Below, piece by piece: positions 49,165-61,782 of a stretch of 64,000 nt of DNA. Both the position numbers and the translations under genes were made by a program. How positions within the stretch are numbered: position 1 is the first letter of the stretch; the number at the start of each line of letters is the position of its first letter. The notes beneath the pieces were generated by a model. That model did no database searches and had not been told where the DNA came from. It was given only the letters and a program-made list of their open reading frames with translations. Origin of the DNA: Kocuria palustris (GTDB taxonomy: Bacteria > Actinomycetota > Actinomycetes > Actinomycetales > Micrococcaceae); assembly GCF_016907795.1 (NCBI RefSeq), contig NZ_JAFBCR010000001.1, positions 186,001 to 250,000 of the forward strand, in the 5' to 3' direction.

Positions 49165-51774
49165 TTATCTGCCGGTCTCGGTGATAGGGCCCACGTTGTC
49201 GACGCGCACCACGGGGAATCCGTCCTCGTCCGAGGCCGCCAGGTCGATCCTGGCGTTGATCCCGAAGTCGTGGTGGCCTTCGGGGTCGTCGAAGACCTGC
49301 TGGACGCTCCAGAAGCCGTCCAGGCCCTCGGGCCTCTCGTCGATGCGGATCAGTGCGGGACCGCGGGACTGAGCATCGGTGTAGATGTCCTGGTACTCGC
49401 CGAAGTAGGCGTCCATGGCCTCCGCCCAACGCTCCCGGTCCCAGCCGGACTCGCCGTCGAGGGCGCCCAGGACCTTCTCCTTCTCGTCGGCGAACAGCTC
49501 CACGCGCTGGAACAGCGCATTGCGCACCATGACCCGGAAGGCCCGAGGATTGCGGGTGATCGCGGGGGCCTGCTCCTCGAGCAGCTCCTCGACGGAGTCC
49601 TGCGGGGTGCCGGCGGGGGAGCCGCCCTCGGTGAGCTTCTCCCACTCGTCGAGCAGGGAGTTGTCCGTCTGGCGGATGGTCTCGCCGAGCCACTCGACGA
49701 GGTCGTCGAACGGCTCGGTGCGCAGGTCCTGGGGCACGGTCTGGCGCAGCGCGCGGTAGGCGTCCGAGAGGTAGCGCAGCAGGATGCCCTCGGAGCGGGC
49801 CAGCCCGTAGTGCTGGACGTAGTCCCCGAAGGTCATGGCGCGCTCGAACATGTCGCGGACGACCGACTTGGGCGTCAGCTCGTGCTGGGCAACCCAGGGG
49901 GCGGAGGTGCGGTAGGTCTCGAACGCGTCCTCGAGCATCTCTCGCAGCGGCATGGGCCAGGTGATCTCGTCGAGCTCGCGCATCCGCTCGTTGTACTCGA
50001 GGCCCTCGGCCTTCATGGTGGCCAGGGCCTCGGTCTTGGCCTTCTTCTCCTGCATGATCAGCACCTGGCGCGGACGGTCCAGGGTGGCCTCGATGACGGA
50101 GACGATGTCCAGCGTGTACTCCGGCGCCTCCGGATCTAACAGGGTGAGCGCGGCCAGGGCGAACGGCGAGAGCGGGCTGTTGAGGGCGAAGTTCTCCTGC
50201 AGGTCGATGGTGAGACGGTAGCGGCTGCCGTGCTCATCCGGCTCGGGCAGCTTCTCGACGACCTCGGTGGCCAGCAGCTCGCGCAGTATCGACAGGGCAT
50301 CGCGGACCATCTGGCGGCGCTCCGGTGCCGGGGCGTCCGTGTGGGCGATCAGATGGGCGGTCGCCCGGACGGGGTCTCCAGGGCGCTGCAGCAGGTTCAG
50401 CAGCATGGCGTGCGTGATGTGGAACGACGCCCGCAGCGGCTCGGGCTGGGCCTCGATGAGGGTCTCGAAGGTCTTGCGCGACCACGCCACGAAGCCCTGC
50501 GGGGGCTTCTTGCGCGGGATCTGACGCAGCTTCTTCTCATCGTCCCCATGCTTGCGTCGCGCCTTCTCCAGCGCCCTCTTGTTCTCGATGTCGTGCTCGG
50601 GAGCCTGCACCACGACGGTGCCCTGGGTGTCGAATCCCGCACGCCCTGCGCGGCCTGCGATCTGGTGGAACTCGCGCGCATTGAGCCGCCTGGTGCGGTT
50701 GCCGTCGAACTTGGACAGCGCGGTGATCAGCACGGTGCGGATGGGGACGTTGATGCCCACCCCCAGGGTGTCGGTGCCGCAGATGACCTTGAGCAGACCG
50801 CGCTGGGCCAGCTGCTCCACGAGCCGCCGGTACTTGGGCAGCATCCCCGCGTGATGGACGCCGATCCCGTGGCGCACGAGCCGGTTCAGGGTCTTGCCGA
50901 AGCCGGCCGCGAAGCGGAAGCCGGCGATCATCTCGGCGACCTGCTCCTTCTCCTCCTTGGACAGCACGTTGACGCTCATCAGCGCCTGTGCCTGGTCCAT
51001 GGCCTGCAGCTGGGAGAAGTGGACCACGTAGACGGGCGCCTGATGCGTGCTCACCAGCTCGTCGATCTGCTCGTGGACCGGGACCTCCGAGTAGTAGTAG
51101 CTCAGCGGGACCGGGCGCTCGGCGTCGTCGACGACGGCGGTGTCCCGACCGGTGAGCTCGCGCATCCGGTCGTCGAACCGGGTGACGTCGCCCAGGGTGG
51201 CGGACATCAGCAGGAACTGGGCCTGCGGCAGCTCGATCAGCGGCACCTGCCAGGCCCAGCCGCGCTGCGGGTCGGCGTAGAAGTGGAACTCGTCCATGAC
51301 GACGGGCCCGAGGTCGGCGTCCGAGCCCTCGCGCAGCGCGATGTTGGCCAGGATCTCCGCCGTGCAGCACACGATCGGCGCGTCCGGGTTGACCGCGGAG
51401 TCGCCGGTGACCATGCCGACGTTCTCCGCCCCGAAGGCCTGGCACAGCGCGAAGAACTTCTCCGACACGAGCGCCTTGAGCGGGGCGGTGTAGTACGAGC
51501 GCTGTCCCCGGGCCATGGCCGCGAAGTGCGCGCCCATGGCCACGAGCGACTTCCCGGATCCGGTGGGCGTGGCCAGGATGACGTTGGCGCCGCCTGCGAA
51601 CTCGAGCACGGCCTCGTCCTGATGCGGGTAGAGCTCGATCCCGGCCTCGGCGGCCCAGCCGTGGAACCCCTCATAGATCTCGTCCGAGCTCAGAGGGTTG
51701 CGCGCGAAGTCACCGCGCAGATAGCGGGAGCCGGCGGCGGCTAGGGCGGGGGAGAGGGCGCTCAGCAGTGTCAT
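49165..51774 (-). CDS. DEAD/DEAH-box helicase with DUF3516
   Basis: Superfamily 2 RNA/DNA helicase-like protein, 869 residues. Motifs: Q-like ELYPHQDEAVLEF, I ATPTGSGKSLVAMG, Ia TAPLKALVSEKF, Ib-like CCTAEIL, II VMDEFHFY (DEFH), III LLMSATLGD, IV PVYVVHFSQ, V TDTLGVGINVPIRTVL and VI HQIAGRAGRAG. The C-terminal half (about 430-860) matches DUF3516 found in actinobacterial helicases, otherwise undescribed. A minus-strand TAGGCT (complement of 51784-51789) ends 9 nt before the ATG, so the leader is absent or only a few nucleotides. Substrate unknown. Confidence 0.9.
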   Translation of the reverse strand: MTLLSALSPALAAAGSRYLRGDFARNPLSSDEIYEGFHGWAAEAGIELYPHQDEAVLEFAGGANVILATPTGSGKSLVAMGAHFAAMARGQRSYYTAPLKALVSEKFFALCQAFGAENVGMVTGDSAVNPDAPIVCCTAEILANIALREGSDADLGPVVMDEFHFYADPQRGWAWQVPLIELPQAQFLLMSATLGDVTRFDDRMRELTGRDTAVVDDAERPVPLSYYYSEVPVHEQIDELVSTHQAPVYVVHFSQLQAMDQAQALMSVNVLSKEEKEQVAEMIAGFRFAAGFGKTLNRLVRHGIGVHHAGMLPKYRRLVEQLAQRGLLKVICGTDTLGVGINVPIRTVLITALSKFDGNRTRRLNAREFHQIAGRAGRAGFDTQGTVVVQAPEHDIENKRALEKARRKHGDDEKKLRQIPRKKPPQGFVAWSRKTFETLIEAQPEPLRASFHITHAMLLNLLQRPGDPVRATAHLIAHTDAPAPERRQMVRDALSILRELLATEVVEKLPEPDEHGSRYRLTIDLQENFALNSPLSPFALAALTLLDPEAPEYTLDIVSVIEATLDRPRQVLIMQEKKAKTEALATMKAEGLEYNERMRELDEITWPMPLREMLEDAFETYRTSAPWVAQHELTPKSVVRDMFERAMTFGDYVQHYGLARSEGILLRYLSDAYRALRQTVPQDLRTEPFDDLVEWLGETIRQTDNSLLDEWEKLTEGGSPAGTPQDSVEELLEEQAPAITRNPRAFRVMVRNALFQRVELFADEKEKVLGALDGESGWDRERWAEAMDAYFGEYQDIYTDAQSRGPALIRIDERPEGLDGFWSVQQVFDDPEGHHDFGINARIDLAASDEDGFPVVRVDNVGPITETGR

Positions 51775-51783
51775 CGTGGGCCA

Positions 51784-51789
51784 AGCCTA
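51784..51789 (-). promoter_or_regulatory. -10 element of the DUF3516 helicase
   Basis: TAGGCT on the minus strand, 9 nt before the start codon; transcription would begin 0-3 nt upstream of it. Confidence 0.5.
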
Positions 51790-51845
51790 GCCAGGCCCGA
51801 CGACAGCGCAGCACCGCCGCAGCCCGGTGCCCGCCGGTGCAGCAC

Positions 51846-52460
51846 TCAGGCCTGCTGCGGCCGGTCCATCGCGTGGATGGTCCCCAGCTGCGCCCATTCG
51901 TTGCGCCCCAGGCGGCTCATGGGATCGAGCAGCCGAGCCTCGGGCAGGGTCCGGCCGCGGTCGTCGGTGCGCAGGACCGACTCGTCCACGCTCACGTGCA
52001 GGACGCGTCCCAGGACCACGAAGCTGTCCCCGACCGGGATGACCTGCTCGCACCGGCACTCCAGGACGGCGGGGGAGCCGGCGACCGCCGGGGCCGAGAC
52101 GAGCTGGGAGGGCAGAGCGGGGATGCGTGCGGCGTCGAACTCGCTGATCTCGGGCGCGTAGGGCGCTGAGGTCTGGTTCGCGGCCTCGCGCTGGGCGGCG
52201 CTGATGAGCGAGATCGTGAACTCGCCGGTCTGCTCGATCGCCCGCAGGGTGTCCTTGCGCCCGCTCGAGGTGAACAGCACGATCGGCGGATCCTCGGAGG
52301 CCATCGTGAAGAACGAGTGCGGAGCGAGGTTGTCCGTGCCGTCGGCGTCGCGGGTGCCGACCCAGGCGATCGGCCGCGGGATCAACAGGGACTTGACCAG
52401 CAGCGTCGTCTCGCGAGCGCCGAGCTCATCCGGGTCGAAGGACCTGCGCTGGATCTCCAT
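51846..52460 (-). CDS. Flavin reductase-like FMN-binding protein
   Basis: Protein of 204 residues with the flavin reductase-like split-barrel: SLLIPRPIAWVGTRDADGTDNLAPHSFFTMASEDPPIVLF (N-terminal FMN loop) and RKDTLRAIEQTGEFTISLIS. Members reduce FMN for monooxygenases or bind FMN with other roles; the two LLM monooxygenases at 9.9-12.4 kb need such a partner but lie far away, so no link can be claimed. It follows the metallo-beta-lactamase gene on the same strand by 33 nt. Confidence 0.82.
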   Translation of the reverse strand: MEIQRRSFDPDELGARETTLLVKSLLIPRPIAWVGTRDADGTDNLAPHSFFTMASEDPPIVLFTSSGRKDTLRAIEQTGEFTISLISAAQREAANQTSAPYAPEISEFDAARIPALPSQLVSAPAVAGSPAVLECRCEQVIPVGDSFVVLGRVLHVSVDESVLRTDDRGRTLPEARLLDPMSRLGRNEWAQLGTIHAMDRPQQA

Positions 52461-52493
52461 CTCAGCGGGCGGAGGCTGTGGACGGGCTGCGGC

Positions 52494-53150
52494 TCACCAG
52501 CCGCGCTCGCGCCACTCGTCCAGCGACGGGCGCTCCTGGCCCAGCGTGGTGGATTCGCCGTGGCCGGGGTGGATCACGGTGTCGTCGTCGAACCGGTCGA
52601 AGATCCGCTCGACGACTGACGTGTAGGCCTGCTGGAAGGCCTCCGGCGAGTTCGTCTTGCCGACGCCGCCCGGGAAGAGGGCGTCACCGGTGAAGATGCG
52701 CACCGGGCCCTGGGGGTCGCGGTAGACCAGGCCGATGGAGCCAGGGGTGTGACCCGGCAGGCCGATGACCTCCAGGTCGAAGCCCTCGAACTCGGCGACG
52801 TCTCCGTCATCGAGCGTCAGGTCCATCTCGACGGCGATGTCGTCCTCGTCGTCGGTGCCGCAGGCCGTGACGGCCTCGGAGCGGGACTTGACCTCCTCGA
52901 GCGCCCCGATGTGATCGTGGTGGGAGTGCGTGGTGATGATCATCTGCAGGCTGCCCGACAGCGAGCAGTCCGTGGAGCCGGCGCCCACGAGCCCGGCGAT
53001 GGCGCGAGCATCGGCCGCAGCGTCGATCAGCACCTGGGAGCCGTGCTCCTTGGAGGTGAGCAGGTACACGTTGTTCTGCATCTCGCCGACCACGATGCGG
53101 CGGACGGTGATCTCCGCCAGCTCGATGGCGGCGGTCTCGGTGACGTTCAT
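52494..53150 (-). CDS. Metallo-beta-lactamase fold hydrolase
   Basis: Hydrolase of the MBL superfamily, 218 residues, similar in layout to glyoxalase II-type proteins of actinobacteria. Metal motifs THSHHDHIG (HxHxDH), GLPGHTPGS, FTGDALFPGGVG and HPGHGESTT give the usual His/Asp ligands for two metals. ATG 53150 is chosen because of family N-termini (MNVTETAAIEL) and a minus-strand TACAGT (53163-53158) 7 nt upstream, suggesting a leaderless mRNA; ATG 53186 would place the promoter inside the gene. Substrate not evident. Confidence 0.87.
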   Translation of the reverse strand: MNVTETAAIELAEITVRRIVVGEMQNNVYLLTSKEHGSQVLIDAAADARAIAGLVGAGSTDCSLSGSLQMIITTHSHHDHIGALEEVKSRSEAVTACGTDDEDDIAVEMDLTLDDGDVAEFEGFDLEVIGLPGHTPGSIGLVYRDPQGPVRIFTGDALFPGGVGKTNSPEAFQQAYTSVVERIFDRFDDDTVIHPGHGESTTLGQERPSLDEWRERGW

Positions 53151-53157
53151 GGCGCCC

Positions 53158-53273
53158 ACTGTAGAGATTCTTCCGGCCCGCGGCACCCCGGCGTGGCACG
53201 TGACAGCACTGATGTGAGGCCCCTCTCACCCCTCGGCTGCGGAGACGTGCCACGGGTTCGACCCCGATACCCT
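53158..53273. promoter_or_regulatory. Divergent promoters with long-spaced inverted repeat
   Basis: Minus-strand -10 TACAGT (53163-53158) for the MBL gene and plus-strand -10 TACCCT (53268-53273) for the small membrane protein. Between them a perfect 9-bp inverted repeat GTGGCACGT (53193-53201) / ACGTGCCAC (53245-53253) encloses a smaller GTGAG/CTCAC pair (53214-53218, 53225-53229). The right arm covers the -35 position of the plus-strand promoter. Confidence 0.45.
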
Positions 53274-53335
53274 GGCCGCGGGCGCTGCCGCGCTCAAGAC
53301 CGACCAGGCCGTCCGCCGACCCCCAGGAGCCCGCC

Positions 53336-53755
53336 GTGCCTCAGATCCTCCCGCCCGCCGACGAGGTCTGGGAGACGCGTCGTCCGCCGCGGCTGATCGT
53401 CCTGAGCCTCGCCTCGCTGCTCAGCTTCCTGGCCATGATCTACGTGCAGAGCCACGACGCCGAGATCGTCGAGGCCTCCTCCCTGCCCGAGGTCCAGGGG
53501 ACCGAGCCGGGTCCCTCGCTGACCACAGTCCTGGGCCTGACGATCCTCTACGTCGTGCCGCTGCTGATCTGGCTGTGGGGCCAGCACTGGATGCTGCACG
53601 TCATGGCGGTGCTGTGCTTCCTGGGGCTGGTGGTCTTCGCGCTGTCGGCGGCCACGGGCCTGCTGTGGAGCTTCGGGGTCGCGCTGCCGGCGATCATCGG
53701 GATCTTCGTGAACGTGGGCTGGCTGCTGGTGGCCTACCGGCGCGGCCTGCACTGA
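53336..53755 (+). CDS. Small four-helix membrane protein, function unknown
   Basis: Protein of 139 residues with hydrophobic segments at about 20-38, 63-80, 84-103 and 108-133, ending in YRRGLH. I do not recognise a family beyond uncharacterised actinobacterial membrane proteins. GTG 53336 has AGGAG 8-10 nt upstream. Monocistronic, 73 nt before uvrA. Confidence 0.65.
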   Translation: MPQILPPADEVWETRRPPRLIVLSLASLLSFLAMIYVQSHDAEIVEASSLPEVQGTEPGPSLTTVLGLTILYVVPLLIWLWGQHWMLHVMAVLCFLGLVVFALSAATGLLWSFGVALPAIIGIFVNVGWLLVAYRRGLH

Positions 53756-53815
53756 GTCGCCTGGCGGGGCCTTCGCGGTGGGCTGATCCGTGCCTGCGGT
53801 GTCGGCTCCTGCCGA

Positions 53816-53821
53816 TACCAT
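53816..53821 (+). promoter_or_regulatory. -10 element of uvrA (leaderless)
   Basis: TACCAT ends 7 nt before GTG 53829, with no Shine-Dalgarno between. Confidence 0.55.
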
Positions 53822-53828
53822 TCCGGAC

Positions 53829-56800
<2,972 letters not shown>

Positions 56801-56804
<4 letters not shown>

Positions 56805-57526
56805 GCGCGCTGGACAGGCTGCGTGCGGTCCCCGCGCAGATCGGGCTCTACCGCACCACGCAGCGCGCCGTGGCCGCCGCCTTCATGGTCCTGTGCCGCG
56901 CGCAGATCCGCGGCAAGGAGAACTTCCCGGCCGAGGGGCCGGTGATCGTGGCCTCGAACCACCGCGCGCTGATCGACAGCATCATCCTCTCCGCGATCTT
57001 CCCGCGACGGGTCTCCTTCATCGCCAAGGCCTCGCCGCTGAACACGCCGGGGAGCCGCGGCTGGGCCATGCGCCAGGTCTACGAGCTGCTGGGCATCATC
57101 CCGGTGGACCGCTCGTCGCGTCGCGATGCGGCGGCCGCCATGGATCCGGCGATCGAGCTGCTCGAGGCCGGGGGAGTCTTCGGCGTCTTCCCGGAGGGCA
57201 CCCGCTCCCGCGACGGACGCCTCTACCGCGGCCGCACCGGTGTGGCGCACGCCGCGCTGAGCACGGGGGCTCCGATCCTCCCCGTCGCCCTGGAGGGCAC
57301 GCAGGACGTCCAGCCGCTGGGGACCACGTGGCCGCGCCCGCGCCGGTTCACCGTGAGCCTGGGCGAGCTGATCGAGGTCCCGCGCGCCGAGGGCCGCCAG
57401 ACCGGCAGGCAGCGCCGTGAGCTGACCGACCGGGTCATGGAGGCGATCGGGCAGCTGTCGGGCCAGGAGCGTGCGGAGACCTTCAACACCTCCACGACCT
57501 TGGAGGGGGATGCCCGGCGTGGCTGA
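56801..57526 (+). CDS. 1-acyl-sn-glycerol-3-phosphate acyltransferase-like
   Basis: PlsC family acyltransferase, 241 residues, acting in membrane phospholipid synthesis. Block I SNHRALID (NHx4D) holds the catalytic His-Asp; block [16 protein letters not shown] binds the phosphate; block IV-like VALEGT follows. ATG 56801 overlaps the uvrA stop (ATGA), and uvrC starts inside its end, so a lipid gene is embedded in a repair operon; this arrangement also occurs in relatives. The exact acyl acceptor is not determined. Confidence 0.88.
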
Positions 57527-59585
57527 TCCGGCCTCCTACCGCCCCCAGCGATCCGAGATACCGCAGGACCCCGGCGTCTACCGCTTCCGCGACGAGACCG
57601 GGCGCGTCATCTACGTCGGCAAGGCCAAGAACCTGCGCAACCGGCTGTGGTCCTACTTCGCCCCGCCGTCCACGCTGGCCCCCAAGACCCGAGCCATGGT
57701 CACCACGGCCGCCGGCGTGGAGTGGGTCGTGGTCGGCTCGGAGATGGAGTCCCTGCAGCTCGAGTACACCTGGATCAAGCAGTTCCGCCCGCGCTTCAAC
57801 ATCGCCTACCGGGACGACAAGTCCTACCCCTACCTGGCCATCACGCTGGGGGAGGAGGTGCCCCGGGCCATGGTGACCCGAGGCGCCAAGCAGAAGGGCA
57901 CCCGCTACTTCGGCCCCTACTCCCAGGCCTGGGCCATCCGCGAGACCCTCGACGCCTTGCTGCGCGTCTTCCCGGTGCGCTCCTGCTCCAAGGGCGTCTA
58001 CCGCCGCGCCGAGCGCTCGGGGCGGCCCTGCCTGCTGGGCTACATCGGCAAGTGCTCGGCACCCTGCGTGGGGCAGATCTCGGTCGAGGACCACCGTGAC
58101 CTGGTCGATGACCTCTGCCGGTTCATGGCCGGGCACGCCGAGCCGTTCATCCGCGAGCAGGAGCGGCTCATGAAGCAGGCGGCGGCGCAGATGGACTTCG
58201 AGACCGCGGCGGCCCGCCGCGACGACGTCGAGGCCCTGCGCAAGGCCTTCGAGCGCAATGCCGTCGTGCTCTCCGACGCCGTCGACGCCGACTTCTTCGC
58301 CCTGGCCGACGACGAGCTCGAGGCCGCCGTCCAGGTCTTCCACGTGCGCGGCGGGCGCATCCGGGGCCAGCGCGGCTGGGTGACCGAGAAGGTGGAGGAG
58401 ACCGATGCCGGGCACCTGCTGCAGGTGCTGCTGCAGCAGGTCTACGGCGAGACCGAGTCCGCCGCCGTCGAGCAGCGCGAGGTCCAGCGCGCCCGCGAGG
58501 CCGCGGAGGGCAGCCACCACCGTCCGCGCAGCGCCGAGATGGACTACCGAGAGGACGCCGTCCCGCGCACCGTGCTGGTCTCCCAGGAGCCCGAGGACCG
58601 CGAGCAGATGGAGCAGTGGCTCACCGAGCTGCGCGGCTCTCGGGTCTCCGTGTCCACGCCGCAGCGCGGCGAGAAGGCCCAGCTCATGCAGACGGTTCAG
58701 GAGAACGCGCGGCAGGCCCTCGCCCTGCACAAGTCGCGGCGCGCCGGGGACATCACCACCCGCTCCGCCTCCCTGCAGCAGCTGCAGGAGGCCCTGGATC
58801 TGCCCGATGCCCCCATGCGCATCGAGTGCTATGACATCTCCCACGTGCAGGGGAGCAACGTCGTGGCCTCCATGGTCGTCTTCGAGGACGGACTGCCCCG
58901 GAAGGCCGAGTACCGGAAGTTCTCCATCACGGGAGAGGCAGCCCGCGATGACACCGCCTCCATGTACGACGTCATCCACCGGCGCTTCCGCCGCCACCTC
59001 GAGCAGCAGCAGGAGCAGCAGGCCCCGCGCACCGGAGAGCTCGACCAGGAGGACCTGGCCGATGACCCCGCCCAGCGCAGGCGCTTCGCTTACCCGCCGA
59101 ACCTCGTGATCGTCGACGGCGGCCCGCCCCAGGTCGCCGCGGCCGCCCGAGCCCTGGAGGATCTGGGCATCGACGATGTCGCCGTCGTCGGGCTGGCCAA
59201 GAGGCTCGAGGAGGTCTGGGTCCCGGACGACGAGTTCCCCGTGATCCTGCCGCGCGCCTCCGAGGCCCTGTACCTGGTCCAGCGCGTGCGCGACGAGGCC
59301 CACCGCTTCGCCATCACGTTCCACCGCGCCAAGCGCGGCAAGGCCATGACGGCCTCCGTGCTGGACGACCTCCCGGGCGTGGGCCCCGCCAAGCAGAAGG
59401 CCCTGCTCAAGCACTTCGGCTCCGTCAAGAAGATCAAGGAGGCCCGCGTCGAGCAGCTCGAGGAGGTCCCCGGCTTCGGCAGCGCCCTGGCGCTGAAGGT
59501 CTTCGCGGGGCTGCACGCCGAGCAGGACGGCTCCGAGGAGCCGCTGCCGGCCGTCGACATGGACACCGGCGAGATCCTCGACTGA
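57519..59585 (+). CDS. uvrC: Excinuclease ABC subunit C
   Basis: Makes the two incisions of nucleotide excision repair, 688 residues. GIY-YIG domain ([20 protein letters not shown]) at about 15-100 cuts the 3' side; a UVR motif (about 200-235) contacts UvrB; the RNase H-like domain ([34 protein letters not shown]) cuts the 5' side; paired helix-hairpin-helix motifs ([19 protein letters not shown]) end the protein. GTG 57519 is chosen over ATG 57510 because the GGAGGGGG at 57502-57509 then has proper spacing. Overlaps plsC by 8 nt. Confidence 0.96.
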   Translation: MADPASYRPQRSEIPQDPGVYRFRDETGRVIYVGKAKNLRNRLWSYFAPPSTLAPKTRAMVTTAAGVEWVVVGSEMESLQLEYTWIKQFRPRFNIAYRDDKSYPYLAITLGEEVPRAMVTRGAKQKGTRYFGPYSQAWAIRETLDALLRVFPVRSCSKGVYRRAERSGRPCLLGYIGKCSAPCVGQISVEDHRDLVDDLCRFMAGHAEPFIREQERLMKQAAAQMDFETAAARRDDVEALRKAFERNAVVLSDAVDADFFALADDELEAAVQVFHVRGGRIRGQRGWVTEKVEETDAGHLLQVLLQQVYGETESAAVEQREVQRAREAAEGSHHRPRSAEMDYREDAVPRTVLVSQEPEDREQMEQWLTELRGSRVSVSTPQRGEKAQLMQTVQENARQALALHKSRRAGDITTRSASLQQLQEALDLPDAPMRIECYDISHVQGSNVVASMVVFEDGLPRKAEYRKFSITGEAARDDTASMYDVIHRRFRRHLEQQQEQQAPRTGELDQEDLADDPAQRRRFAYPPNLVIVDGGPPQVAAAARALEDLGIDDVAVVGLAKRLEEVWVPDDEFPVILPRASEALYLVQRVRDEAHRFAITFHRAKRGKAMTASVLDDLPGVGPAKQKALLKHFGSVKKIKEARVEQLEEVPGFGSALALKVFAGLHAEQDGSEEPLPAVDMDTGEILD

Positions 59586-59603
59586 GACCCCCGCGCGTCG
59601 GGA

Positions 59604-59609
59604 TAGGCT
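59604..59609 (+). promoter_or_regulatory. -10 element of rapZ
   Basis: TAGGCT; start near 59616 gives a short leader of about 14 nt that still contains an AGGAGG ribosome binding site. Confidence 0.55.
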
Positions 59610-59629
59610 CTGGAGCCAGGAGGCAGAAC

Positions 59630-60550
59630 ATGACGGAGAACACCCACTCGACCCCGGGCCAGGATCAGGCGCGCCCGGAGCGTCCGCGCACGGCCGAGCT
59701 GCTCGTGGTCACCGGTCTGTCCGGGGCGGGGCGCTCCACGGCGGCCAACGCCCTGGAGGATCAGGGCTGGTACGTCGTCGACAATCTGCCGCCGCAGATG
59801 CTGCAGACACTGGCGGATGTGGTCTCCCGCTCGCCGGAGGCCATCCCGCGCCTGGCGGTCGTGATCGACGTCCGCGGCAAGGCCCTGTTCGACGACATGC
59901 AGGACACGCTCTCGGCGCTGGAGGCCAACGGGGTCGAGTTCTCGATCCTGTTCCTCGAGGCTTCGGACGAGGTGCTGGTCGCTCGCTACGAGCACCAGCG
60001 CCGTCCTCATCCGCTGCAGGCCGGAGGCCGGATCCTGGACGGCATCGCAGCCGAGCGCCGGCTGCTCTCGGCGCTGCGCGAATCCGCCGACGTCGTGCTG
60101 GACACGTCGTCGTTCAACGTCCACGGCCTGTCGAAGGCGGTCGCGGATCTGTACTCCACGAACGGCCCCGTGGTCCTGCGCCTGACCGTCATGAGCTTCG
60201 GCTTCAAGTACGGCGTGCCCGCCGACGCCAACTACGTCGCCGACGTCCGCTTCATCCCGAACCCCCACTGGGTGCCGGCCCTGCGCCCGCGCACCGGACG
60301 GGACAAGGAGGTGCGCGACTACGTCTTCCAGGGCGACGGAGCCCGCACGTTCGTGGAGCGCTTCACCTCCATGCTGGAGCCGGTCTTCGAGGGCTACCGC
60401 ACGGAGAACAAGCACTACGCGACCATCGCGATCGGCTGCACCGGCGGCAAGCACCGCTCGGTGGCCATGACCGAGGAGGTCGCCAAGCGGCTGTCCAAGC
60501 TGCCGCGCGTCGTCGTGAACGTCGAGCATCGGGACGTGGGCCGCGAGTAG
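59630..60550 (+). CDS. rapZ: RapZ/YvcJ nucleotide-binding protein
   Basis: P-loop protein of 306 residues; relatives bind nucleotides and, in enterobacteria, an sRNA that controls amino-sugar synthesis. The Walker A loop is GLSGAGRST, with Arg replacing the canonical Lys, as in actinobacterial homologues. Further motifs are [14 protein letters not shown], and the C-terminal [10 protein letters not shown] ... [16 protein letters not shown] 59630 has AGGAGG 8 nt upstream. In actinobacteria it forms a conserved group with yvcK and whiA. Confidence 0.94.
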   Translation: MTENTHSTPGQDQARPERPRTAELLVVTGLSGAGRSTAANALEDQGWYVVDNLPPQMLQTLADVVSRSPEAIPRLAVVIDVRGKALFDDMQDTLSALEANGVEFSILFLEASDEVLVARYEHQRRPHPLQAGGRILDGIAAERRLLSALRESADVVLDTSSFNVHGLSKAVADLYSTNGPVVLRLTVMSFGFKYGVPADANYVADVRFIPNPHWVPALRPRTGRDKEVRDYVFQGDGARTFVERFTSMLEPVFEGYRTENKHYATIAIGCTGGKHRSVAMTEEVAKRLSKLPRVVVNVEHRDVGRE

Positions 60551-60595
60551 GCCGCCGCCCCGACCCACGACCGCCACGATCACCTGGACCGCACC

Positions 60596-61627
60596 ATGAC
60601 CGAGAACCGACTGCCCGACGCCCCCCCGCAGGGACGCTCGCCGCAGAGCCCCCGCCAGGGCGGCGCAGCGCCGCGACCGCGGCGCCAGAGCGGCCGCTCC
60701 GTCGTCGCCCTGGGAGGCGGCCACGGCCTGTCCGCCTCGCTGTCGGCGCTGCGCCTGCTGACCAAGCGGCTCACTGCCGTGGTCACCGTCGCCGACGACG
60801 GCGGCTCCTCAGGTCGGCTCCGCCAGGAGCTGGACGTCCTTCCCCCCGGCGACCTCCGAATGGCCCTGTCGGCGCTGTGTGATGACTCCGACTGGGGGAT
60901 GACCTGGCGCGACGTCATGCAGCACCGCTTCGACTCCGGGCCGGAGCGGCTGAGCTCGCTCGACGGCCACGCGCTGGGCAACCTGCTGATCGTGACCCTG
61001 TGGGAGCTGCTCGGCGATCCCGTCGAAGGCCTGCGCTGGGCCGGCGCCCTGCTGGAGGCCGAGGGCACCGTGCTGCCCATGTCGCTGACTCCGCTGGTCA
61101 TCGAGGGCGAGGTCCCGGATGACACCGCCCCCGAGGGCCTGCGCACCGTCACCGGCCAGGTGGATCTGGCGCGCGAGCCGTACATCCGCGACGTCCGGCT
61201 CCTGCCGGTCGACGCCGAGCCGTGCCTGCAGGCTCTGAGCGCGATCGAGTCGGCCGACTGCGTGATCCTGGGCCCGGGCTCGTGGCACACCTCGGTGCTG
61301 CCGCACCTGCTCATGCCGGAGATGCGCCAGGCGATCCGCGACACCGAGGGCATGAAGTTCGTGACCATGAACCTGTCCCGGGATTCGGAGACGCAGGGCA
61401 AGACGAGCGCACAGGAGCTCGAGATCCTGCGCCACTACGCCCCGGACGTCGGGATCGACGCCGTCGTGGCCGATCCGAGCTCCGTGGAGGACCGCGAGGC
61501 CCTGGAGCGGGCGGCGGCGCGGATGGGCGCGATCGTGCACTTCGCCGATCTGCGCCGGGCTGAGGGGCTGTCGATCCACTCGCCGCTGAAGCTGGCGGCG
61601 GCGTATCAGGAGGTCATGGAGCGCTGA
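60596..61627 (+). CDS. yvcK: YvcK/CofD-like gluconeogenesis factor
   Basis: Protein of 343 residues of the CofD-like YvcK family; in Bacillus and mycobacteria it binds UDP-GlcNAc and affects peptidoglycan precursor supply and growth on gluconeogenic carbon sources. Core motif VVALGGGHGLSASLSALR and VADDGGSSGRLR, then SALCDD, GHALGNLL and the C-terminal ADPSSVEDREAL. About 30 disordered, Pro/Arg-rich residues precede the core. It follows rapZ by 45 nt without a clear promoter. Confidence 0.94.
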   Translation: MTENRLPDAPPQGRSPQSPRQGGAAPRPRRQSGRSVVALGGGHGLSASLSALRLLTKRLTAVVTVADDGGSSGRLRQELDVLPPGDLRMALSALCDDSDWGMTWRDVMQHRFDSGPERLSSLDGHALGNLLIVTLWELLGDPVEGLRWAGALLEAEGTVLPMSLTPLVIEGEVPDDTAPEGLRTVTGQVDLAREPYIRDVRLLPVDAEPCLQALSAIESADCVILGPGSWHTSVLPHLLMPEMRQAIRDTEGMKFVTMNLSRDSETQGKTSAQELEILRHYAPDVGIDAVVADPSSVEDREALERAAARMGAIVHFADLRRAEGLSIHSPLKLAAAYQEVMER

Positions 61628-61700
61628 GCCGCTGCCGCGACCGCCCTGGTCGCACCGGGAACGATGCACCGTCGAATGGGCGGTGAGCAGGGGCTGCCGC

Positions 61701-61706
61701 TATGGT
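61701..61706 (+). promoter_or_regulatory. Candidate -10 of whiA
   Basis: TATGGT; start near 61713, leader of about 70 nt. Confidence 0.45.
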
Positions 61707-61782
61707 GTCCCGGTGCCTCCGGCGCGCTTCGGGCTGATGCGCGCCGGAGCACCCCCACAGCTTCTGCACCGAAAGGAATCTG

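Noticed and set aside
51846-52460. Flavin reductase as partner of the two LLM monooxygenases
   Set aside because: It lies about 40 kb away on the same strand with no shared regulation visible; a functional link would be guesswork.
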